DNA from: Candidatus Thorarchaeota archaeon
GTDB taxonomy: Archaea; Asgardarchaeota; Thorarchaeia; Thorarchaeales; Thorarchaeaceae
Reading direction: 5' to 3'
DNA length: 64,000 bases
Assembly: GCA_018335335.1 (NCBI GenBank)
Contig: JAGXKG010000001.1
Span: 317,600 to 381,599, forward strand
A model generated the notes under the pieces. That model made no database searches. It was not told the origin of the DNA and saw nothing but the letters and a program-made list of their open reading frames with translations. This document shows, in pieces, positions 34,261-43,087 of this stretch. Position 1 is the stretch's first letter, and the number at the start of each line of letters is the position of its first letter. The translations under genes were made by a program, and so were the position numbers.

Positions 34261-34317
34261 AGTAGCGCATTCTTTCTACTTAAAGGTCTGATGTTTTGCT
34301 ATATTTACAGCTCACGC

Positions 34318-35232
34318 TCACCCAAGCTCTCTGATGACCTTCTGGGCTGTGAGTTCGCCGACTCGATCTTGTGCCTCATATGTAGTCGAGGCCAAATGAG
34401 GAGTTGTCACAGTTTTGGGGTGTTTTACCAGCTCCCAAAGACTAGATGATTCTGGCGGCTCCTCTGAATAGACGTCGAGCGCTGCTCCAGCTATGACATC
34501 GTCATTCAAAGCCTGTAGCAAAGCATCTTCATCGACTATACCGCCTCTGGCTGTGTTGACTAGGAACGCACTTGGCTTCATCATCTCAAGCTCTTCCTTC
34601 CCAATCATGCCTTTTGTCTCGGGAACTAGCGGCACATTTACAGTCAGATAGTCAGCTTCCCGCAGTAACTCATCGAACTCTACCTGTCGAGCACCAACTT
34701 CGTGGCATTCCTCCTCTCGGCCCGGTTTGTCCTTTTTTACCACAAGAACATCCATTTCGAGACCGCTACCACGCTTCGCAATTTCTTTACCGATACGTCC
34801 GAATCCGATTATGCCTAGTTTCTTTTGCCATAATTCGACTCCTCTAAGCTGTTTTTTCAGCCACTTCTCGTCGTTCATGCCTGCATCAGCTTTTGGAATG
34901 TGACGGGCAAGAGCGAACATGTGAGCAAAGACTAGTTCGGCTACGGACACGCTGGGAGCTTCGGGCGTGTTAAGGACCTTCACCCCGCATTCGTCTGCGT
35001 AATCAAGGTCAATATTGTCAAGGCCAACCCCTGCTCGTACGATGACCTTCAGTTTATCCGCAGCGTCAAGGACTTCTTTTGTAACCTTGGTTGCACTTCG
35101 GACAACTGCACCATCGAAGCCCACTATTGCTTCTTCGATGGGCCTTTCCCGCATGACAACTTCGATGCCTGCTTCCTTCATTTCTTCCATCGCAGATTCT
35201 GCTATTGGATCTGAAATCAATACACGTGACAT
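34318..35232 (-). CDS. serA: D-3-phosphoglycerate dehydrogenase-like 2-hydroxyacid dehydrogenase
   Basis: 304 residues, the short form without an ACT domain. NAD-binding LGIIGFGRIGKEIAKRG, catalytic Arg in NTARGGIVDEDALL, and the catalytic His in VTTPHLASTTYEAQ are present, as is RAGVGLDNID. Probable first step of serine synthesis, though related hydroxyacid dehydrogenases look alike. Starts at ATG 35232. Confidence 0.87.
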   Translation of the reverse strand: MSRVLISDPIAESAMEEMKEAGIEVVMRERPIEEAIVGFDGAVVRSATKVTKEVLDAADKLKVIVRAGVGLDNIDLDYADECGVKVLNTPEAPSVSVAELVFAHMFALARHIPKADAGMNDEKWLKKQLRGVELWQKKLGIIGFGRIGKEIAKRGSGLEMDVLVVKKDKPGREEECHEVGARQVEFDELLREADYLTVNVPLVPETKGMIGKEELEMMKPSAFLVNTARGGIVDEDALLQALNDDVIAGAALDVYSEEPPESSSLWELVKHPKTVTTPHLASTTYEAQDRVGELTAQKVIRELG

Positions 35233-35357
35233 AACATTTCACCCTCGCTAGGCAATCGAATATCCGGGACTATCCGGTATAAGAATGTGGTTGTCTCGAC
35301 ATTTTAAAAAAGGGTCCTGACAATAGAGAATCAGAGAGGAATCTAGAGGAAAACATC

Positions 35358-35894
35358 ATGAAGAAGAAGCTGAAACCGTATACTCCAGTAATCCCTTGTC
35401 CTGTTGCGCTGGTGAGCGTAGCTGGCAAAGAAAAACCAAACATGCTCACCATCTCTTGGATGGCAAACGTGTGTAGCAAGCCGCCTAAGCTGGCAATTGG
35501 TGTACGCCCCTCTAGATATAGTCATCAGCTCATCAAAGATGCAGGGGATTTTGTGGTGAACATCCCCCCAGCTGATTTAGTCGAAGCAGCTGCTCTTGCT
35601 GGAAGTAAATCTGGCAAAGATATAGACAAATTTGAGTATCTCCGACTCAATCCTGCTAGTTCATCAGATGTGACGTCGCCTAGGATTGAAGAATGCATCA
35701 TCAATATCGAATGCAAGACCTCACAGGTTATCGACATCGGGTCTCACGATTTGTTTATTGCTGAAGTTGTGGCAGTTCATGTGGATGAATCCATCCTAGA
35801 CTCAAAAGATCGGCTGGACCCAATGAAGGCGAATGTTTTCGTTTATCTCCCTCTTATCCAACAGTATTGGACTTTGGGGGAACGCTTGCGATAA
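35358..35894 (+). CDS. Flavin reductase-like FMN-binding protein
   Basis: 178 residues. Split-barrel flavin reductase fold: VALVSVAGKEKPNMLTISWMANVCSKPPKLAIGVRPSRYSH (FMN phosphate contacts) and GDFVVNIPPADLVEAA. Such archaeal proteins bind FMN and reduce it or act as electron carriers. Partner unknown. Convergent with the YchF-like GTPase. Confidence 0.88.
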   Translation: MKKKLKPYTPVIPCPVALVSVAGKEKPNMLTISWMANVCSKPPKLAIGVRPSRYSHQLIKDAGDFVVNIPPADLVEAAALAGSKSGKDIDKFEYLRLNPASSSDVTSPRIEECIINIECKTSQVIDIGSHDLFIAEVVAVHVDESILDSKDRLDPMKANVFVYLPLIQQYWTLGERLR

Positions 35895-35954
35895 AGACCT
35901 CGGTTCCTATTCGCTATAGGTGCATTACCGAGCAGAGGACAAACTAGACTAGTC

Positions 35955-37169
35955 CTATCTGCCACCTGCACTAACGACTTTGATGACATCTCTATCCTCT
36001 AGGATATGATTGTCAGATACCCTCATTTTTGTGCGGGCATCTACGGCGTGTATGAAATTATCTTCCAGGTCACTATGGATATAGCCCGCGAATTCCTTTG
36101 CAGTTGTGCCCCTTGGGACCAAGTATGCATCAGGTAGCACATTCCCATTGCTATCTGTTAAGGAATTGACATCTTGAACAGGGTATACGGTAATATAATC
36201 TAGGAAATCAAATACAGCCTTATTGAGGATGCCTTGCACTCCGGTTCCTTCGTACTTCTTCAGTATCCTGTCCTTGATTTTTTGGAGCTGGTTCAATTCG
36301 CCTTTTGCCAGCTTGTTGGAATCCAAAACATCAAAATCATCGTCACCGGGGATGTACTTGATTATATCCTGTTTATCCAGATCCTTTAGTACCTTTTCGG
36401 CTAATGCACTTACAGGCACAACCAGTTTGTCAGGATATGTCTCTTTTAACCGCTTGTAGTTTTCATCAGCAGTTGGTAAGTCCATCTTGTTCGCTGCAAT
36501 GATAATTGGTTTCGCTACTCCATGTAGTTCTTCAACAAACTGGCGCATATCTTCACCCGACCATTGGTCAACATTCTCAGCCCTCAACCCTGATTCTCGA
36601 ATGGCTTTCAAAAGATGAACTCTTTCAATTTTGAGCCCTGATAGTTTATCGAGAAGCAGCTCGCTCAGTTTGGCTCCTTCCGCTCTTACTCGCCCCACTA
36701 TTTTGCGCCAATCATCTTTGATGATTTTTAGAATCCATTCCGTAATTTCGGTCTCCAGGAACTTGACATCATCGACAGGGTCATAGCTTCCAGCTGCTAC
36801 TTCTTGTCCCTTCTCATCCAAAGTGCCACTTGCATCGACAATGTGAATGAGAACATCTGCTTGCCGCAAGTCATCAAGAAACTGGTTTCCCATGCCCTTT
36901 CCTTCGTGTGCTCCTGGTACCAACCCCGCAACGTCGATGAGCTTTATGGGAATCAGTCTAATACCATCGATGCATATGGAGTTTTGCGGGTTGTCCTCGA
37001 CCTCAAAATCCTGGCAGGCACATTTCGTTCGTACGTGTGTGACTCCAACGTTAGCTTCGATAGTTGTAAACGGGTATGAGCCTACTTTGAAAGATGTCAT
37101 ACACGCTGCATTTGTAAACGATGTTTTACCGCATGAGGGTTTTCCAACGATACCAATTTTGAAGGCCAT
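35955..37169 (-). CDS. YchF-type Obg-family GTPase with TGS domain
   Basis: 404 residues, standard size. G1 [11 protein letters not shown]3 [14 protein letters not shown] and G4 ANKMDLP are visible. The C-terminal TGS domain is near 330-404 ([10 protein letters not shown]...[21 protein letters not shown]). Family members bind ribosomes and respond to stress. Confidence 0.92.
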   Translation of the reverse strand: MAFKIGIVGKPSCGKTSFTNAACMTSFKVGSYPFTTIEANVGVTHVRTKCACQDFEVEDNPQNSICIDGIRLIPIKLIDVAGLVPGAHEGKGMGNQFLDDLRQADVLIHIVDASGTLDEKGQEVAAGSYDPVDDVKFLETEITEWILKIIKDDWRKIVGRVRAEGAKLSELLLDKLSGLKIERVHLLKAIRESGLRAENVDQWSGEDMRQFVEELHGVAKPIIIAANKMDLPTADENYKRLKETYPDKLVVPVSALAEKVLKDLDKQDIIKYIPGDDDFDVLDSNKLAKGELNQLQKIKDRILKKYEGTGVQGILNKAVFDFLDYITVYPVQDVNSLTDSNGNVLPDAYLVPRGTTAKEFAGYIHSDLEDNFIHAVDARTKMRVSDNHILEDRDVIKVVSAGGR

Positions 37170-37344
37170 TTGAGCACATCTCCACGTTACTCTTTACCAT
37201 GATGCAAGAAAGGTTGGTTGAAGCATACTACCAGCTGCAATTTATGAAATCGTGGCTCTTGTTATGTTCCTTCCGATTGTTTTTTATGAATCAGGATGAT
37301 ATCACTAGTGTAGAACAATCTAACATTTTTCAAGAGGACTAAAA

Positions 37345-37761
37345 ATGACAAAAATATGTGTCACCGCATCTGGCGACAACCTTCAATCCCCAATCGATCC
37401 ACGGTTTGGCCGTTGTGCTTACTTCATCATTATTGATACTGATTCGATGGAATTAAGCGTAATCAAGAATCAAGCTGCCTCCGCAACTGGTGGTGCAGGA
37501 GTACAATCAGCTCAGACTGTTGCATCAAATGGCGCTGAGGTTGTAGTAACTGGTGCTGTTGGGCCTAATGCTCACTCTGCGTTAAAGAGTTCAGGGATTC
37601 GAATCCTTACTGGGGCCTCCGGCACTGTCAATGACGCAATAGAAGCTTTCAAAGCAGGTGAATTGACTGAGATACAATCACCGGGTCCCGCTCACAGAGG
37701 TCTGGGTGCTGGCAGGCGCCGAGGCGGTGGGGGTGGCCGCGGTGGTGGAAGAGGTAATTAA
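37345..37761 (+). CDS. NifX/NifB-type iron-molybdenum cofactor-binding domain protein
   Basis: 138 residues. DPRFGRCAYFIIIDTDSMELSVIKN and GAEVVVTGAVGPNAHSAL are typical of dinitrogenase iron-molybdenum cofactor (NifX-like) domains found in many archaea without nitrogenase. A Gly/Arg tail (RRRGGGGGRGGGRGN) follows. The domain binds Fe-S or metal clusters. First of four linked Fe-S genes. Confidence 0.88.
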   Translation: MTKICVTASGDNLQSPIDPRFGRCAYFIIIDTDSMELSVIKNQAASATGGAGVQSAQTVASNGAEVVVTGAVGPNAHSALKSSGIRILTGASGTVNDAIEAFKAGELTEIQSPGPAHRGLGAGRRRGGGGGRGGGRGN

Positions 37762-37762
37762 A

Positions 37763-38131
37763 ATGAATCGTAGAATACTAATTCCTTCACAAAATCAGAA
37801 TGGCAACGTAGTGGCTGCACATTTCGGGCGGGCACCATACTTCGCCACAGTGGACATCGATGAAGATGGCACCATCATCGACAAAGATGTACATGCCAAT
37901 CGTGGAGAACATGCTGGTGGTAGAGGTCATGCACATGATAATGTTCTTACCCTGCAACCAAACGTAATCATCGTCCAGGGAATGGGTCCACGAGGTTTGA
38001 GAAGTTTCCAAAGCCAGAACATTGCAGTTTTGCAGGCAAACGGTAGAGATGTTGACGAAGTGGTCCAGTCCTATATTGACGGCGATTTGCAAGAGCTAAC
38101 TGATGGATGTGACCAAGCACGTCACGCATAG
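37763..38131 (+). CDS. NifX-like cluster-binding protein, second copy
   Basis: 122 residues from ATG 37763, preceded by GAGGT. HFGRAPYFATVDIDEDGTI and PNVIIVQGMGPRGLRSF show the same fold as the preceding gene, diverged in sequence. Histidines around residue 45-55 (GEHAGGRGHAHDN) could add metal ligands. Starts 1 bp after the first copy's stop. Confidence 0.87.
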   Translation: MNRRILIPSQNQNGNVVAAHFGRAPYFATVDIDEDGTIIDKDVHANRGEHAGGRGHAHDNVLTLQPNVIIVQGMGPRGLRSFQSQNIAVLQANGRDVDEVVQSYIDGDLQELTDGCDQARHA

Positions 38132-38168
38132 CCTGCAAACCTGAATCATTGAGGCGGTTTACATAGCC

Positions 38169-39011
38169 ATGATTATCACAGTGGCTAGTGGAAAAGGTGG
38201 AACGGGCAAGACAACTGTAGCTGTTAACCTCGCTCTTTCGGTAAATGCTTCAAAGCTTTTGGACTGCGACGTTGAAGAACCCAATGCTCATACGTTGCTT
38301 GACACGGAAATCAAAGAATCCACACCAGTAACATCACCACACCCTGTGGTGGATGCTGATGCTTGCACACTATGCGGTAAGTGTGCAGATTTCTGTGAGT
38401 TCAACGCTCTTTTTGTTGGTAAGAACGAAGTTCTGGTTTACGAAGAAATGTGTCATTCCTGTGGTGGTTGTTCGATGGTTTGCCCAGAGCAAGCAATCAG
38501 CGAAGTCCCCCGAGAGGTCGGCATGCTACATACATGTGCGGCAGATGGATTGGACTTAGTCTATGGTGAACTGAATATCGGTGAACCAATTGCCACAACC
38601 ATAATTAAGGCAGTGAAATCGTGTCAAGATTCTGATGGGTTGAATATAGTCGACGCTCCCCCAGGAACTGCATGTCCGGTGATAGAAACAATGGAGCATA
38701 GTGACTATTTGATTCTGGTAACTGAACCAACACCCTTTGGCCTTCATGACTTGGAGATGGCAGTAGGTGTGGTTGAAGAGCTTCATATCCCGTTCGGTGT
38801 TGTGATTAATCGCGATGGTATTGGTAATGAGGATGTTCGTGACTTCTGTGAGGAAAAATCCATACCAATCCTGATGAGAATTCCCTTTGACCGAGAAATT
38901 GCTGAGTTGTATTCAGAGGGCATGGCATTTGCATTAGAACTTGATAATTGGGCTGAGCGATTCAAGAAAATGATGGAGACAATTCGGGAGACAATAGCTG
39001 ATGACGAATAA
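38169..39011 (+). CDS. MinD-type ATPase with ferredoxin insert
   Basis: 280 residues. Deviant Walker A GKGGTGKTT (8-16), then an inserted 2[4Fe-4S] ferredoxin (CTLCGKCADFCEFNA; CHSCGGCSMVCPEQA), then PPGTACPVIET and EPTPFGLHDLEM. This is the archaeal Mrp/NBP35-related pair type that scaffolds Fe-S clusters. Overlaps the next paralogue by 11 bp. Confidence 0.92.
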   Translation: MIITVASGKGGTGKTTVAVNLALSVNASKLLDCDVEEPNAHTLLDTEIKESTPVTSPHPVVDADACTLCGKCADFCEFNALFVGKNEVLVYEEMCHSCGGCSMVCPEQAISEVPREVGMLHTCAADGLDLVYGELNIGEPIATTIIKAVKSCQDSDGLNIVDAPPGTACPVIETMEHSDYLILVTEPTPFGLHDLEMAVGVVEELHIPFGVVINRDGIGNEDVRDFCEEKSIPILMRIPFDREIAELYSEGMAFALELDNWAERFKKMMETIRETIADDE

Positions 39012-39867
39012 AGTAGCAGTAGTATCTGGAAAAGGAGGATCAGGAAAAACAACCGTTGCATCATCTTTCGCTGCTGTTGCAGAAGATACTGTCATTGTGG
39101 ACTGCGATGTTGATGCTCCTGACATGCACATTCTTCTCCAACCGGAAATACGGGTGTCTGAGGAGTTCCAAGCCTCCAAAGTGGCTGCAATAGATCCAGA
39201 CCTTTGCATTGAATGTGGACTGTGTGAAGAGAACTGTCGTTTCGATGCGGCTCACCCTCCTGAAATTGACCCGATTGTTTGTGAGGGTTGTAGCGTTTGC
39301 ACACTTGTCTGTCCTGAAGATGCCATCGATATGAAACCGCGAATATCCGGCCACCTGTATGAATCTGATACTCGTTTAGGCCGGATGGTCCACGCGAAGT
39401 TGCTGCCGGGCGAAGGAAATTCTGGGTTGCTGGTCACTGAAGTGAAGAAACGCGCCCAGAGGATTGCTCAAGAAACAGGTGCTGATAAAATCCTAATTGA
39501 TGGTTCCCCTGGTATTGGGTGCCCTGTTATTGCCACTCTTACAGGTGTAGAGGTGGCTGTCGTTGTAACGGAACCAACTATTTCAGGAATTCATGATATG
39601 GAACGGGTGATTCGACTCATCCGTCGTTTCCAAACTATTCCTACTGTAATTGTCAACAAGTATGACTTGAATCTAAAGAACACCACACAGATTGAAGCAT
39701 TCTGCAAGAGCGAGGGCATTGAATTGCTGGGCAAGATTCCATTCGACCCGATAACAACAAAGTCGATGGTTGATGCAACTACACTACCCGAATACGCTCC
39801 AAACCATGAGCTTGTAGACATACTGAAACAGATGTGGAATCGAATCGGTACTCTTCTCTCTGAGTAA
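39001..39867 (+). CDS. MinD-type ATPase with ferredoxin insert, second copy
   Basis: 288 residues. Walker A GKGGSGKTT, DCDVDAPDMHILL, ferredoxin motifs CIECGLCEENCRFDA and CEGCSVCTLVCPEDA, then GSPGIGCPVIATLTGVE. Probably works as a heterodimer with the preceding ATPase, because such pairs are conserved and here overlap. It would load clusters onto apo-proteins, perhaps with the NifX-like proteins. Confidence 0.92.
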   Translation: MTNKVAVVSGKGGSGKTTVASSFAAVAEDTVIVDCDVDAPDMHILLQPEIRVSEEFQASKVAAIDPDLCIECGLCEENCRFDAAHPPEIDPIVCEGCSVCTLVCPEDAIDMKPRISGHLYESDTRLGRMVHAKLLPGEGNSGLLVTEVKKRAQRIAQETGADKILIDGSPGIGCPVIATLTGVEVAVVVTEPTISGIHDMERVIRLIRRFQTIPTVIVNKYDLNLKNTTQIEAFCKSEGIELLGKIPFDPITTKSMVDATTLPEYAPNHELVDILKQMWNRIGTLLSE

Positions 39868-39887
39868 AACCGATCAGAACTTGGGGT

Positions 39888-39917
39888 ACAGATGGGGGGT
39901 GCTGCCCCGCCATCTGA
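39888..39917. terminator. Bidirectional hairpin between convergent genes
   Basis: CAGATGG pairs with CCATCTG and GGGG with CCCC, forming a strong stem in the 50-bp gap between the MinD-like gene and DUF5320. No clear T run follows in either direction. Confidence 0.45.
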
Positions 39918-40259
39918 CTAATCTTCTAGTTCTCCGAGTCTTTGTTCAATTCTGTTTAGAGACTCTTCAAGGGATTTGATTTGTTGCTCCATGATTTCTT
40001 TTTGACGTTCCAATGCCTGCAACTCTGTCTGTGGAGCCATGGGCGGAGTAGGTGCCACACCGGTGCTCGGTGTTGTTGGTGCTGTTGGGGGATTTCCCGA
40101 GTATCCAAGAGCCCAACATGACCCGGGACCATATAACCATCCAGGTCTTTCCCATGGTGGCAAGTGACTAAATGGACCATTACCTGGCCAAAAGCCTCCA
40201 CCGCGGCCACCGCCCCGGCCTCGACCCCGGCCGCCACCTCTTCCATAGTAATATGACAT
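39918..40259 (-). CDS. DUF5320-type glycine-rich protein
   Basis: About 113 residues. The N-terminal Gly/Arg-rich stretch (YYGRGGGRGRGRGGGRGG) is followed by an aromatic segment and proline-rich linker, then a C-terminal coiled coil (ELQALERQKEIMEQQIKSL). This is the layout of DUF5320 proteins, often near NifX-type genes. Role unknown. A palindromic operator lies in its promoter. Confidence 0.75.
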   Translation of the reverse strand: MSYYYGRGGGRGRGRGGGRGGGFWPGNGPFSHLPPWERPGWLYGPGSCWALGYSGNPPTAPTTPSTGVAPTPPMAPQTELQALERQKEIMEQQIKSLEESLNRIEQRLGELED

Positions 40260-40283
40260 TTCTTTCATCTCCTAAATTATTTC

Positions 40284-40316
40284 TGTGCTTATGCACACTG
40301 TTATTATTGTGCATAA
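40284..40316. promoter_or_regulatory. Operator palindrome between DUF5320 and UPF0251 genes
   Basis: TTATGCACA (40289-40297) and TGTGCATAA (40308-40316) are a perfect 9-bp inverted repeat with a 10-base spacer. A third half-site, TGTGC at 40284-40288, precedes it. The site lies between the two divergent genes. The UPF0251 HTH protein is the likely binder. Confidence 0.55.
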
Positions 40317-40388
40317 TTACAGATAAAAAGATGTTGTTCCCATACATCACTCTTATTAAACGAGAACGAAGAATTGGTTCTGATTGAC

Positions 40389-40697
40389 ATGCACAGGAGA
40401 AGACGCGGTCGAAGAGGAAGACTCCCTATTCAACCTGATATCCAGGTAGAACCCGCAATAGACCGGATGATTCCGGAGCCTGAAGTCGAAAAGGAACCTA
40501 TCCATCTCAATTTAGCTGAGGCTGAGGCACTACGGCTTGTAGATTTGGAAGGGAAGTATCAGGAAGAGGCGGGAGCCAGCATGGGTGTATCGAGGGGCAC
40601 CATATGGCGCCTTCTTTCTAGTGCTCGGCAGAAGGTCACCCAAGCTATTTTTGAAGGCCGTCCGCTTGTTATCGGTCTACCAAACAACGAAGATTGA
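40389..40697 (+). CDS. UPF0251 (DUF134) DNA-binding protein
   Basis: 102 residues from ATG 40389. LNLAEAEALRLVDLEGKYQEEAGASMGVSRGTIWRLLSSARQKV is a sigma-70 region 4-like HTH of the UPF0251 family. Its N-tail is very basic. Likely regulator of the divergent DUF5320 gene and perhaps the Fe-S cluster genes. Confidence 0.88.
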   Translation: MHRRRRGRRGRLPIQPDIQVEPAIDRMIPEPEVEKEPIHLNLAEAEALRLVDLEGKYQEEAGASMGVSRGTIWRLLSSARQKVTQAIFEGRPLVIGLPNNED

Positions 40698-40908
40698 TAC
40701 CAATTAGCCCGACGAATCTGTTGTCCGTTTGTTAAGATATATTTGATTTAGAGTTCCCATTGGTACATCATAATCTGATCGTATCCTAAAACTAGCTGAA
40801 TTCTATTGGAAAAATGGCCTTGGACACTCTATGTAGGCCTTCTAGGGTCACCCCCCTCATACTACGCCGTCTTATATACTATAGATTCACATTTTCTACT
40901 TAGAGTGG

Positions 40909-41337
40909 ATGTACATGCAGTCGTCGGTGTCAACGCAACCAGATAAGCTCGTCATTCGCGTTCTAGTACGACGGCCCGCCCTTCCTAGGCGATGGAAACC
41001 CATCAACAAGCCGCATGTTGCAATTCTGGCAAAGGATCCAGTGAGTGGAGGATTCATACGTTATTACCTGTCCAGGAACTGCTTTGATTCCTCCTCAGGC
41101 GAGCCAATTCTGCAAATAGCAGATATTGATACTTTCGAAGAAGGAACACTCCTCGAGGTTCGGTTTGATGCTAGAACTGCAAACCTCTATCGACTAGAAA
41201 TGGTTGATGGCGCTCCCTGTTGGCGGTGGATTGGTCGTTGCCGCGGCCTACCCGATTTTGAGTACCCACGGAACATCGATTGGTTAGAAATACTTTCCAG
41301 AGACGAAATCTCAGGACCCCAAGTCGCAAGTCTCTAG
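40909..41337 (+). CDS. Hypothetical protein
   Basis: 142 residues, no family recognised. Beta-rich, with KLVIRVLVRRPALPRRW, GFIRYYLSRNCFD and LEVRFDARTANLYRLEMVDG. No signal peptide or membrane helix. A TATA-like cttatatactat (40871-40882) lies about 27 bp upstream of ATG 40909, so the mRNA is probably leaderless. Confidence 0.6.
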   Translation: MYMQSSVSTQPDKLVIRVLVRRPALPRRWKPINKPHVAILAKDPVSGGFIRYYLSRNCFDSSSGEPILQIADIDTFEEGTLLEVRFDARTANLYRLEMVDGAPCWRWIGRCRGLPDFEYPRNIDWLEILSRDEISGPQVASL

Positions 41338-41505
41338 GCTGTCTTTTTCCACTAGCCTCTCGAGTTGGTCTTAAGATTGGGTCGGTGCATCCGCTCTTCA
41401 CTTTTTGTTCACAAAATACGAATTGATAATGGTAGAATGAAACGGATTAATTACTCTGTTTCCTTCCATTTACACGTATTACTGAAGAGAAATTATGTAG
41501 CGTGA

Positions 41506-41615
41506 TGGTAGCGGGTGGACGATTTGAACGTCCGATTTCGGGGTGTCCCATGCGCGACCCACATGATCGCTGCCATATGAGCCCCGCGGGATAGGCCAGG
41601 CTTCCCCAACCCGCT
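41506..41615 (-). tRNA. Initiator tRNA-Met(CAT) with anticodon-loop intron
   Basis: On the minus strand the acceptor AGCGGGT/ACCCGCT pairs fully, with A1-U72 and discriminator A73. The anticodon stem CGGGG/CCCCG has the G-C pairs typical of initiators. Anticodon CAT is at 41579-41577. A 31-nt intron (41545-41575) sits at the standard 37/38 site. The T arm is intact (GGACG/CGTCC). Encoded CCA is at 41506-41508. A TATA-like box is at 41644-41653. Mature length is 76 plus CCA. Confidence 0.9.
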
Positions 41616-41828
41616 GTGCTGATTTATTCGATTACTCAGTGTTGATTTAAGGGTTTTCGTAAAGACAAATGACCGGTTCCGTGGACGATTTGAACGTCCG
41701 ATTTCGGGGTGTCCCATGGATGGCTAACATGGCCATCGCAATATATGAGCCCGTGGGATAGACCAGATTTCCCCAACCTACTGTGCTGATCTATTCGATT
41801 GCTAATGTTGATTCAAGGGTTTTCGTAG
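41514..41828. repeat. Tandem duplication of the initiator tRNA gene and its promoter
   Basis: Two copies with a period near 167 bp: 41514-41661 and 41681-41828. Both include the tRNA body and the upstream TATA region (minus cgaaaaccctt). The second copy is degenerate. Confidence 0.85.
41675..41782 (-). pseudogene. Degenerate copy of initiator tRNA-Met
   Basis: The D arm, T arm and CAT anticodon are retained, but the acceptor strands (AGTAGGT and ACGGAAC) no longer pair. One G is missing from the 5' anticodon stem. A73 and CCA are lost, and the TATA-like box has a T-to-C change on the plus strand. The intron (about 33 nt) still forms a 6-bp hairpin (GATGGC/GCCATC) different in sequence from copy 1. 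Confidence 0.8.
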
Positions 41829-41972
41829 AATACTGTCTGAAGGTACTGGTTTAATCACGTAGTCTTTCAAAAGACGATTTGGGTGTTGATTATCCAGACG
41901 TGTGCTTCAAAAGGTATGGTTGTGATTATATTCTGTGGATTATTTCCATGGCATCGACCTCTGGGTGAGCAC

Positions 41973-42230
41973 ATGATTGCTGAGTTCTCGATACTTGCAG
42001 CGGTGTATATAGTCTGGATGCTAAGCTTGGTCTACGTCATGGTAGCAAGTGACGAGGTATCTCTGACTATTGCAACTCTTCCTTTCATCTTATCACTTCC
42101 AATCAGTCTCATCTGTGCTGCATCGCTTGAAGTGATAATGCCCGGCATTCTCTTGGCAGACTTCGCTTTGGCTTCTGTAGTTGGAGTTCTATTCTCCGTT
42201 CGTTGGATTATGGCCATTATTGGAGAATAG
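41973..42230 (+). CDS. Small membrane protein, hypothetical
   Basis: 85 residues from ATG 41973, preceded by GGGTGAG. Three hydrophobic helices (ILAAVYIVWMLSLVYVMVA; TIATLPFILSLPISLICAA; ILLADFALASVVGVLFSV). No family recognised. Confidence 0.5.
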   Translation: MIAEFSILAAVYIVWMLSLVYVMVASDEVSLTIATLPFILSLPISLICAASLEVIMPGILLADFALASVVGVLFSVRWIMAIIGE

Positions 42231-42317
42231 ACCACATCGATCTGAAAATAAAGGAACTGCGTTGCACGGAAAATGAAGCGGTGCGTTTTGAGATAGTGAT
42301 CTGGGGGTCCCGCACAA

Positions 42318-42488
42318 TTAGTCGTTTTTATCTCGCTTGAATTCAGTGTATCCGCAACGACCACATGAGTATCTGTCGTAGTGCTCTGCCATGAACGTGC
42401 CTTTTTCACAACGGGGGCATGTTCTCTTGTCCCGCTCAACATTTCCATCCTTGTCTACTTTGTAATAATCTGGAGCACTTCTAGCCAT
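42318..42488 (-). CDS. rps27ae: 30S ribosomal protein S27ae
   Basis: 56 residues read directly from the minus strand. The zinc ribbon [24 protein letters not shown] is preceded by [16 protein letters not shown]. The short archaeal form lacks the ubiquitin domain. It starts 2 bp after the rps24e stop. Confidence 0.92.
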   Translation of the reverse strand: MARSAPDYYKVDKDGNVERDKRTCPRCEKGTFMAEHYDRYSCGRCGYTEFKRDKND

Positions 42489-42490
42489 TT

Positions 42491-42778
42491 CTATTCCTCC
42501 ACCATTCCGTGTCGCTTGAGGACATAATCAAGCTCAACCCGTTTCATATGCTCGGAATCTGAATATATTCTCGCTGTCCCGTTGGTGATTCCAACCCCAA
42601 ATCGGGTTTCAATTTTCGAAATGACGACATTATCTGGATTGGCATCGTAATGCGCTACGACTCTGGAATGCACATCAGCTCTACTCGGTGTGGTATCACC
42701 AATATGCTCTATCCGAAAGTCGACCTCTTTTCTCGAGAGCGGTTTGTTTTCTCGTTCTTGTAGTATTTCTATGTTCAT
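42491..42778 (-). CDS. rps24e: 30S ribosomal protein S24e
   Basis: 95 residues from ATG 42778. [21 protein letters not shown] and [22 protein letters not shown] fit archaeal S24e. A longer frame to 42808 adds an unlikely tail. Pairs with S27ae in most archaea. Confidence 0.93.
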   Translation of the reverse strand: MNIEILQERENKPLSRKEVDFRIEHIGDTTPSRADVHSRVVAHYDANPDNVVISKIETRFGVGITNGTARIYSDSEHMKRVELDYVLKRHGMVEE

Positions 42779-42871
42779 TGCTATCACACTGAATTTCTCG
42801 GACGGCACACTTAGTGAGTCAGCAACCCGACCTTTGGTTTTCTAATAAAGTTTTCACAACCGTGAACAGGA

Positions 42872-43084
42872 CTATCGTACCTTAAGAGCATACTTCCCTG
42901 GATTTTCGATGTTTAATCTCTTCGCCACATATGAGGTATCTCGTGGATCTTCATTGGAATTCTTTGGTGGTAAGATAATCACGATGCCTGTATATGAGGT
43001 TGTAAGGTTAGTACTCTTACAATTGGGACACTGATTCTCCGTTGTTAGACGGTGACAATCTCTGCATGCTTTCAACTTGGCCAT
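42872..43084 (-). CDS. spt4: Transcription elongation factor Spt4 (RpoE'')
   Basis: 70 residues. Zinc ribbon C8/C11 (ACRDC) and C19/C22 (CPNC), then the core TSYTGIVIILPPKNS. Partner of Spt5. It lies 3 bp from the Rpo7 gene, its usual neighbour. Confidence 0.93.
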   Translation of the reverse strand: MAKLKACRDCHRLTTENQCPNCKSTNLTTSYTGIVIILPPKNSNEDPRDTSYVAKRLNIENPGKYALKVR

Positions 43085-43087
43085 GCT

